NCBI GenBank assembly: GCA_014804385.1 | Contig: JAAUZW010000015.1 | Location: forward strand, 8,904 to 18,497 | Source: Lachnospiraceae bacterium | GTDB lineage: Bacteria; Bacillota; Clostridia; Lachnospirales; Lachnospiraceae | DNA: 9,594 nucleotides | Direction of reading: 5' to 3' | Part shown: positions 5,772 to 9,594 of the stretch, one piece after another | Layout of the letters: the number at the start of each line of letters is the position of its first letter | How positions within the stretch are numbered: the first letter of the stretch is position 1 | Position numbers and translations under genes: made by a program | Notes under the pieces: generated by a model | The model's input: the letters and a program-made list of their open reading frames with translations, nothing else | Told to the model about the DNA's origin: nothing | Databases searched by the model: none

Positions 5772-7466
5772 ATGAGAATGACAAATAAGATCATGCGGAA
5801 CAACGCAGCCTACAACATCAACCAGAATAAGATATTGCAGGATAAGCTGACCAACCAGATGACAAATCAGAGCAAGATAGTGCGTCCCTCCGATGATCCG
5901 GTGGTAGCGATCAGAGCGCTCCGCCTCAGAAGTAATGTGGCGGCTGTTACCCAGTATAATGAGAAGAATGCGAAGGATGCGGATCAGTGGCTGTCGCTGA
6001 CGGCGGACGCTATGGACACTGTGTATGAGGTGTTAAACAAGCTCTACGATAAGGCGACTACTTCTCCGAATAAATATCAGACTTCCGATGATTTGCGGAT
6101 CATTATGTCTGAGATGAAGCAGCTGACGGCAGAGTTTTATTCCTGCGCGAATGTGGACTATGCGGGAAGGTTTGTATTCTCCGGGTATCGGACAGATCTG
6201 CCGGTCACCTTTACCGAGGAGGACATGAAGCAGATGGAGGAGCATCCGGTATCCTTCAATATTGACGAGGATTTCGGTTTTCAGGATATCAGCCGGATCA
6301 GCTATACGGACTATACCAAAGTAGAGGATGGACTGGTACCCAATCCGCCGGGCAACAAGCCTACTGTGCCAAACGATATCGATGATGTTCATTCTTATGA
6401 GCAGGCTGTTAAAAATACGACATTGTATCGTTTCCGGATCTCCTATAACAATCTGGATTCCCTGAAAAAGGGGGGAGATCTGAAGATCACCATGCCGAAT
6501 GGCACACAGATAACGGCGACTGCTCAAAAAGATCCAAATGGTGAGGCAGTGATGGGCACTGACGGGAATCCTGTTGTACAGACAACAGCGGTGGATAAAG
6601 ACGGTAATCCGGTCACTGTTGCGATTCGGGAGTTTGGAGATCAGGAGGAGGCATACAAGGCAATCGCTGACGGCTTTGAGGGAATCGCTTATATTCCGCT
6701 CAGTGGCGAGATGGTGTTTTCCGAGCAATTCTATAATGAGAATTTCAATGAGAAGGCATTTGTGGGAGGAAACACCTTCCACGTAAATTATGATAAGAGC
6801 ACCTGGGTGAATGGCGATATCAATCCGGTACATTACTTTAAGTGTATCGAGACGAAGAATTTGGCAGCCAAGAATGAAGCTCCGGATTGGAGAAAAACCG
6901 CTTACAACACCCAGCGCGATCAGGGCAGAAATCAGGATATCTATTACGATGTGGGATATAACCAGCAGATTCAGGTCAACACCCGTGCCGATGAGATATT
7001 CACCCACGATGTGCAGAGGGATCTGGATGATTTTACACACTATCTGAATCAGCTTGAGGCAATCGAGACAGTGAAGAAGAATCTGGAGACCAAGCAGGCC
7101 GAATTTGCGGAAGACTCCGATGAGTATAAGGATATTGCCAGGAGAATTGAAGGCGCAGATAAGGCGTGGGACTATATCCGCGAGAATATCCATACAAAGT
7201 TTGAGAATCAGATCACAAAATATCAGCAGTATTTGGATGATTCCAATGTGGCTACGACGGACAATGCCACCAGAAGAAGCCGTTTGGAGTTGGTTGCTAC
7301 CAGATTGACCAACCAGCAGGCCACCTTTAAGGAGCTGCAGCAGGACAACGAGGGAATCGATATCACTGAGGTGGCGGTGGAGATGACCAGTGCGGAGCTG
7401 ACCTACAGTGCAGCGCTCATGGCGACCGGTAAGATCATGCAGACAAACCTGATGAACTATATTTGA
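5772..7466 (+). CDS. flgL: Flagellar hook-associated protein 3, FlgL, with a large central insertion
   Basis: This is a 564-residue second junction protein, linking FlgK to the flagellin filament. The N-terminus MRMTNKIMRN, the VRPSDDPVVAIRALRLR block (37-53) and NVDYAGRFVFSGYRTD (127-142) are typical of FlgL. So is the C-terminus, with ATRRSRLELVATRLTNQQ (499-516), then IDITEVAVEM (529-538) and SAALMATGKIMQTNLMNYI. FlgL is usually near 300 residues; here an additional block of about 245 residues (roughly 142-385) is inserted after the first half. It contains repeated DxxGNPV turns (DGNPVVQ 264-270, DGNPVTV 278-284). The core resumes at VGYNQQIQVNTRADEIF (394-410), followed by a long charged helical stretch (412-490). 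It starts 93 bases after flgK. No frameshift is visible, so the insertion looks like a genuine domain. Confidence 0.93.
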   Translation: MRMTNKIMRNNAAYNINQNKILQDKLTNQMTNQSKIVRPSDDPVVAIRALRLRSNVAAVTQYNEKNAKDADQWLSLTADAMDTVYEVLNKLYDKATTSPNKYQTSDDLRIIMSEMKQLTAEFYSCANVDYAGRFVFSGYRTDLPVTFTEEDMKQMEEHPVSFNIDEDFGFQDISRISYTDYTKVEDGLVPNPPGNKPTVPNDIDDVHSYEQAVKNTTLYRFRISYNNLDSLKKGGDLKITMPNGTQITATAQKDPNGEAVMGTDGNPVVQTTAVDKDGNPVTVAIREFGDQEEAYKAIADGFEGIAYIPLSGEMVFSEQFYNENFNEKAFVGGNTFHVNYDKSTWVNGDINPVHYFKCIETKNLAAKNEAPDWRKTAYNTQRDQGRNQDIYYDVGYNQQIQVNTRADEIFTHDVQRDLDDFTHYLNQLEAIETVKKNLETKQAEFAEDSDEYKDIARRIEGADKAWDYIRENIHTKFENQITKYQQYLDDSNVATTDNATRRSRLELVATRLTNQQATFKELQQDNEGIDITEVAVEMTSAELTYSAALMATGKIMQTNLMNYI

Positions 7467-7493
7467 TGAGCAATGAGCCGTGCAGAGACACGA

Positions 7494-7532
7494 GAAACAG
7501 GCTGCGGGAGCTCGCTCACGGTAGTCTGTTTC
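7494..7532 (+). other. Long hairpin 1 in the flgL-fliW gap
   Basis: GAAACAGGCTGC (7494-7505) pairs with GTAGTCTGTTTC (7521-7532) over 12 base pairs including two G-T wobbles. An inner GAG (7508-7510)/CTC (7515-7517) stem follows. No proper T-run comes after it, so it is not a clear terminator. A processing or stability element is possible. Confidence 0.65.
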
Positions 7533-7543
7533 GAAGTGGATCT

Positions 7544-7561
7544 ATGTGGCGGATGCCACAT
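7544..7561 (+). promoter_or_regulatory. Hairpin 2 with GGA in the loop, candidate CsrA site
   Basis: ATGTGGC (7544-7550) and GCCACAT (7555-7561) form a perfect 7-bp stem closed by the tetraloop GGAT. CsrA-family proteins characteristically bind GGA presented in a hairpin loop, and csrA is the second gene downstream. Binding is inference. Confidence 0.55.
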
Positions 7562-7567
7562 AATGAG

Positions 7568-7594
7568 CAGAATCGCTGCGCAGCGGCGATTCTG
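7568..7594 (+). other. Very stable hairpin 3 in the fliW leader
   Basis: CAGAATCGCTGC (7568-7579) pairs with GCGGCGATTCTG (7583-7594) over 12 base pairs, one a T-G wobble, with a GCA triloop. It is followed by GTGAATGTAG, not a T-run, so it is not an intrinsic terminator. It stands between the candidate CsrA hairpin and the fliW ribosome site. Confidence 0.7.
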
Positions 7595-7634
7595 TGAATG
7601 TAGTACGGCGTCGTAGAAGAAAAGCTTAATAAAC

Positions 7635-7642
7635 AGGAAGGA
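7635..7642 (+). promoter_or_regulatory. fliW ribosome binding site with two GGA triplets
   Basis: AGGAAGGA ends 8 bases before the fliW ATG and contains GGA at 7636-7638 and 7640-7642. The preceding ACA gives ACAGGAAGG, loosely like the CsrA target core ACARGGANG with one base missing. It could therefore be both ribosome site and CsrA contact; the second role is inference. Confidence 0.6.
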
Positions 7643-7650
7643 AGACGGGT

Positions 7651-8112
7651 ATGCAGATTAAGACAAAGGTATTTGGAGAGATTACCATTGATGATGAGAA
7701 GATCATACATTTTCCGAATGGAATCATTGGATTCCCGGATCTCCAGGATTTCGCACTGGTCCACGATGTGGAAAAAGGAACAGATACGATTCATTGGCTG
7801 CAGTCTCTGCAGGAGCCGGCCTTTGCGATGCCGGTGATGGATCCGCTGATCGTGTGCCCGGACTATAATCCGGAGGTGGATGATGAGCTTCTGAAGTGCA
7901 TCGGTCACATTGATCCGGAGGAACTTTTAGTGATGGTGACGGTGACAGTGCCCAAAGACATTAAGACAATGACGGTGAATCTCAAGGGCCCTATCGTGAT
8001 CAATGCGGCGGAGTGTAAGGCAACACAGGTGATCGTGGAGGGAGATCAGTATCTGGTGAAATTCCCTATCTATGATATTTTACAAAAAAACAAACAGAAA
8101 GCGGGTGAGTAA
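7651..8112 (+). CDS. fliW: Flagellar assembly factor FliW
   Basis: This is a 153-residue cytoplasmic beta-rich protein. In Bacillus subtilis FliW binds either flagellin or CsrA. When flagellin is secreted, freed FliW sequesters CsrA and relieves repression of flagellin translation. Family signatures are FGEITIDDEKIIHFPNGIIGF (8-28), FAMPVMDPLIVCPDY (58-72), TVPKDIKTMTVNLKGPIVIN (99-118) and the closing strand GDQYLVKFPIYDIL. Length is close to the usual 140-150, with a short charged tail KNKQKAGE. The stop codon directly abuts the csrA start codon, making a tightly paired antagonist-regulator unit. It follows a 184-base gap after flgL that contains three hairpins. Confidence 0.96.
   Translation: MQIKTKVFGEITIDDEKIIHFPNGIIGFPDLQDFALVHDVEKGTDTIHWLQSLQEPAFAMPVMDPLIVCPDYNPEVDDELLKCIGHIDPEELLVMVTVTVPKDIKTMTVNLKGPIVINAAECKATQVIVEGDQYLVKFPIYDILQKNKQKAGE
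8102..8108 (+). promoter_or_regulatory. Weak csrA ribosome site inside the end of fliW
   Basis: GGGTGAG lies within the last codons of fliW and ends only 4 bases before the csrA ATG. It is a modest match at short spacing, so csrA translation probably depends on ribosomes finishing fliW. Confidence 0.5.
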
Positions 8113-8331
8113 ATGTTAGCTTTATCCAGAAAGAAGAATGAAGCGCTTGTGATCAACAACAATGTAGAGATCACGGTACTTGAGATCAAAGGCGAACAGG
8201 TAAAGCTAGGCATTAGCGCACCGAGGGAAGTGCCTGTGTACCGTAAGGAGGTCTATATACAGATTCAGGATGCCAACAAGGAAGCCGGCGATGTGGACGG
8301 CATGGAGGCTTTGAAGAATCTGCTCGGCTAG
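8113..8331 (+). CDS. csrA: Carbon storage regulator CsrA, RNA-binding translational regulator
   Basis: This is a 72-residue dimeric RNA-binding protein that recognises GGA in hairpin loops and leaders and usually blocks ribosome access. In Firmicutes its main known target is the flagellin (hag) message. The N-terminus MLALSRKKNEALVI and the core VKLGISAPREVPVYRKEVY align without gaps to classic CsrA. Arg6 and Arg44, the key RNA contacts, and the intervening beta-strands are present. The C-terminal tail (about 50-72) is longer than in E. coli (61 residues) and normal for Firmicutes; FliW contacts this region in Bacillus. The start codon directly follows the fliW stop. It is the last gene of the operon, followed by a strong terminator. 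Confidence 0.97.
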   Translation: MLALSRKKNEALVINNNVEITVLEIKGEQVKLGISAPREVPVYRKEVYIQIQDANKEAGDVDGMEALKNLLG

Positions 8332-8393
8332 TTTGAGAGTGCAGAAAATGGACAGTCATGAAGCCGGGAAATGTGATTGGTATGGAAAAATAA

Positions 8394-8439
8394 AAGGGAA
8401 GGATATGACAGGTGTGTCACATTCTTCCCTTCTGTTTTT
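8394..8439. terminator. Bidirectional intrinsic terminator between csrA and the converging gene
   Basis: The arms 8394-8409 and 8416-8431 pair over 16 positions, with AAGGGAAG/CTTCCCTT outermost, one G-T wobble, one A-C mismatch and the loop AGGTGT. On the plus strand the T-run 8435-8439 follows. On the minus strand the complement of the A-rich stretch 8385-8395 gives TTTTATTTTT after the stem. It can therefore end both the flagellar operon and the converging glycosyltransferase gene. Confidence 0.9.
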
Positions 8440-8451
8440 CTGGATCACTTA

Positions 8452-9594
8452 TCATATATCTTCCGTCAGGATTTTGATCATCTGTGCCAAACGCATTTCG
8501 TAGGTGTGGCAGCGAGCCACTTTTTCACAGCCCCGAATAGCGATTTCCAGACGTTCCTCCTCGTGGGTCAGGTAGTAGCCGACCTTGTCTTCCAGTTCTG
8601 CCATGGACTCGTAGGTTTCCAGATCTTTTCCAATCTCAAAATATTCCGGCAGCTCTGCCTGATAGTTGGTGAGTAAGAAGCCGCCGCAGCCCAGGATATC
8701 CCAGATACGCAGGGAAAGACCTGTCTCGATGGGACGCATGGTCATATTCAGATTGATGCGGCTTGCCTGGAAGACCTTCGGCATCTCAGTCAGGGTGCGC
8801 ACACCACCCCGGCACTGTACCCTGGGCAAAGTGGAAGTATCGCTTCTGGTATAGAGTGTCACCGGAAAACGCTCAGAAAGCCGCTGCAAAGTGCGTTCCC
8901 GCTCCACGGCGGCCAGTTTCATGCCGATATACTGATGCGCGACCAGATAGCGGTCTACCTCTCCGTAGGTGTCGGCACCCTGATAAAAGTCCGGATCGGC
9001 CCCGGCGATCTCACGGATTACCTCCTCGGGCAGGGTTTCGGAGATAAAATTATAGCCGTAGACCTGGAGCTGAGCTTCGATCAATCCGTCCACGAAGCCT
9101 CTGGTGTGGTCGGAGAGAGACAGCTTGTCATATCTGCATTTTTCCGTGTACAGAGAACCCACGAAGGACACCTCTGCGCCGAAAGTTTCATAATCTTGTT
9201 CGGTCATGGCAAGCACTACGCTCTCCCAGCGCTTGGCGCCTGTGGCAAGGGGCAGGTAGTGGATGCACTCCGAGTTGATGGGAGAAAAGAAATCGTACTG
9301 TGCTCTGTCGAAAAGAAAAATACGGTTATAGCTGTTTTTTAAGGCGTTGGAAAAGAGCTCCGGCACCGGAGAGTCCACGCTCCAGCAGACGTATGGCACT
9401 TTCAGCCGTTCGCAGGTGTAGGAGATGACCGGAAAGAAATTGACGCTGAACACAAAGGCGAGAGGCTTTTGCAGGATCCAGCCGCTCACCTTCTCGGCAC
9501 ATTCCCGGGGTGAAACCTGTTTGTTCTGCATTTCCAGCTCTTCCGTGTGCACTGTGATGCCAAAATTTTGGAAAGCTTGGAGAATGTCGGGCTC
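8452..9594 (-). CDS. CgeB/DUF3880-type glycosyltransferase, 5' end beyond the window
   Basis: At least 380 residues are visible; the frame stays open to the right edge, so the N-terminus is missing. The GTG at 9552 is in frame, but no reason was found to call it the start. The visible N-terminal part, with FVFSVNFFPVISYTCERLK and then VPYVCWSVDSP, fits the DUF3880 region that precedes CgeB-like transferase domains. The C-terminal domain has the signature INLNMTMRPIETGLSLRIWD, then LGCGGFLLTNYQAELPEYFE and a final HTYEMRLAQM. This matches the Glyco_trans_1_2 family (GT4-like), including the GxxLRxxDxLxCGG nucleotide-sugar binding turn. Donor and acceptor are unknown. No signal peptide is visible in the available part. 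It converges on the flagellar operon with a shared terminator; flagellin or cell-surface glycosylation is a plausible role by context only. Confidence 0.85.
   Translation of the reverse strand, partial: EPDILQAFQNFGITVHTEELEMQNKQVSPRECAEKVSGWILQKPLAFVFSVNFFPVISYTCERLKVPYVCWSVDSPVPELFSNALKNSYNRIFLFDRAQYDFFSPINSECIHYLPLATGAKRWESVVLAMTEQDYETFGAEVSFVGSLYTEKCRYDKLSLSDHTRGFVDGLIEAQLQVYGYNFISETLPEEVIREIAGADPDFYQGADTYGEVDRYLVAHQYIGMKLAAVERERTLQRLSERFPVTLYTRSDTSTLPRVQCRGGVRTLTEMPKVFQASRINLNMTMRPIETGLSLRIWDILGCGGFLLTNYQAELPEYFEIGKDLETYESMAELEDKVGYYLTHEEERLEIAIRGCEKVARCHTYEMRLAQMIKILTEDI

Noticed and set aside
6033..7193. A 386-codon open frame on the minus strand within flgL
   Set aside because: It lies wholly antisense to a clear flgL, has no ribosome site or recognisable motif, and has the Ile/Leu-rich look of a reverse-complement shadow.
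7494..7532. Hairpin after flgL as an intrinsic terminator splitting the operon
   Set aside because: The stem is strong but is followed by GAAGTGG without a T-run, and no convincing promoter for fliW-csrA was found downstream of it.
8377..9342. Several plus-strand open frames opposite the glycosyltransferase
   Set aside because: They overlap the terminator and a clear minus-strand coding region and show no recognisable domains.

Overview
The window reads as chromosomal DNA of a motile, moderately low-GC Gram-positive anaerobe of the Clostridia, most likely Lachnospiraceae-like. The basis is the gene order flgM-flgN-flgK-flgL-fliW-csrA, the FliW/CsrA pair typical of Firmicutes, strong purine-rich Shine-Dalgarno sites, and tRNA genes without an encoded CCA end. 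The family assignment is inference from gene content and protein style; no search was run.

Layout. Positions 1-415 hold three tRNA genes in what look like two transcription units. tRNA-Met (CAT) is followed by a terminator-like hairpin. A near-perfect sigma-A promoter (TTGACA, 18 bp, TATAAT) then drives tRNA-Asp (GTC) and tRNA-Leu (TAA), closed by an intrinsic terminator. At 477-1139 lies a HAD-superfamily phosphatase of the beta-phosphoglucomutase-like type, whose substrate cannot be told. A sigma-28/sigma-D type flagellar promoter overlaps its stop codon and opens the late flagellar operon (1206-8331): flgM (anti-sigma-28), flgN (junction-protein chaperone), two tandem divergent flgK genes, an oversized flgL, fliW and csrA. 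A bidirectional terminator separates csrA from a converging, 5'-truncated CgeB/DUF3880-type glycosyltransferase gene that runs off the right edge.

How the genes fit together. FlgM holds sigma-28 inactive until the hook is complete. FlgN escorts FlgK and FlgL, which form the hook-filament junction. FliW and CsrA form the partner switch that ties flagellin synthesis to flagellin secretion. The terminal glycosyltransferase is a plausible flagellin- or surface-glycan modifier. No flagellin, cap or motor gene is in the window.

Points most worth a second look are: two FlgK paralogs in a row; a 564-residue FlgL with about 245 extra residues in its centre; a leader of three stacked hairpins before fliW, one presenting GGA in its loop, which suggests CsrA autoregulation; and hairpins or inverted repeats at the flgM promoter and directly before the flgN ribosome binding site. 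There is no mobile element, CRISPR array or gene-free stretch above 300 bases; the longest gap is the 184 bases between flgL and fliW.
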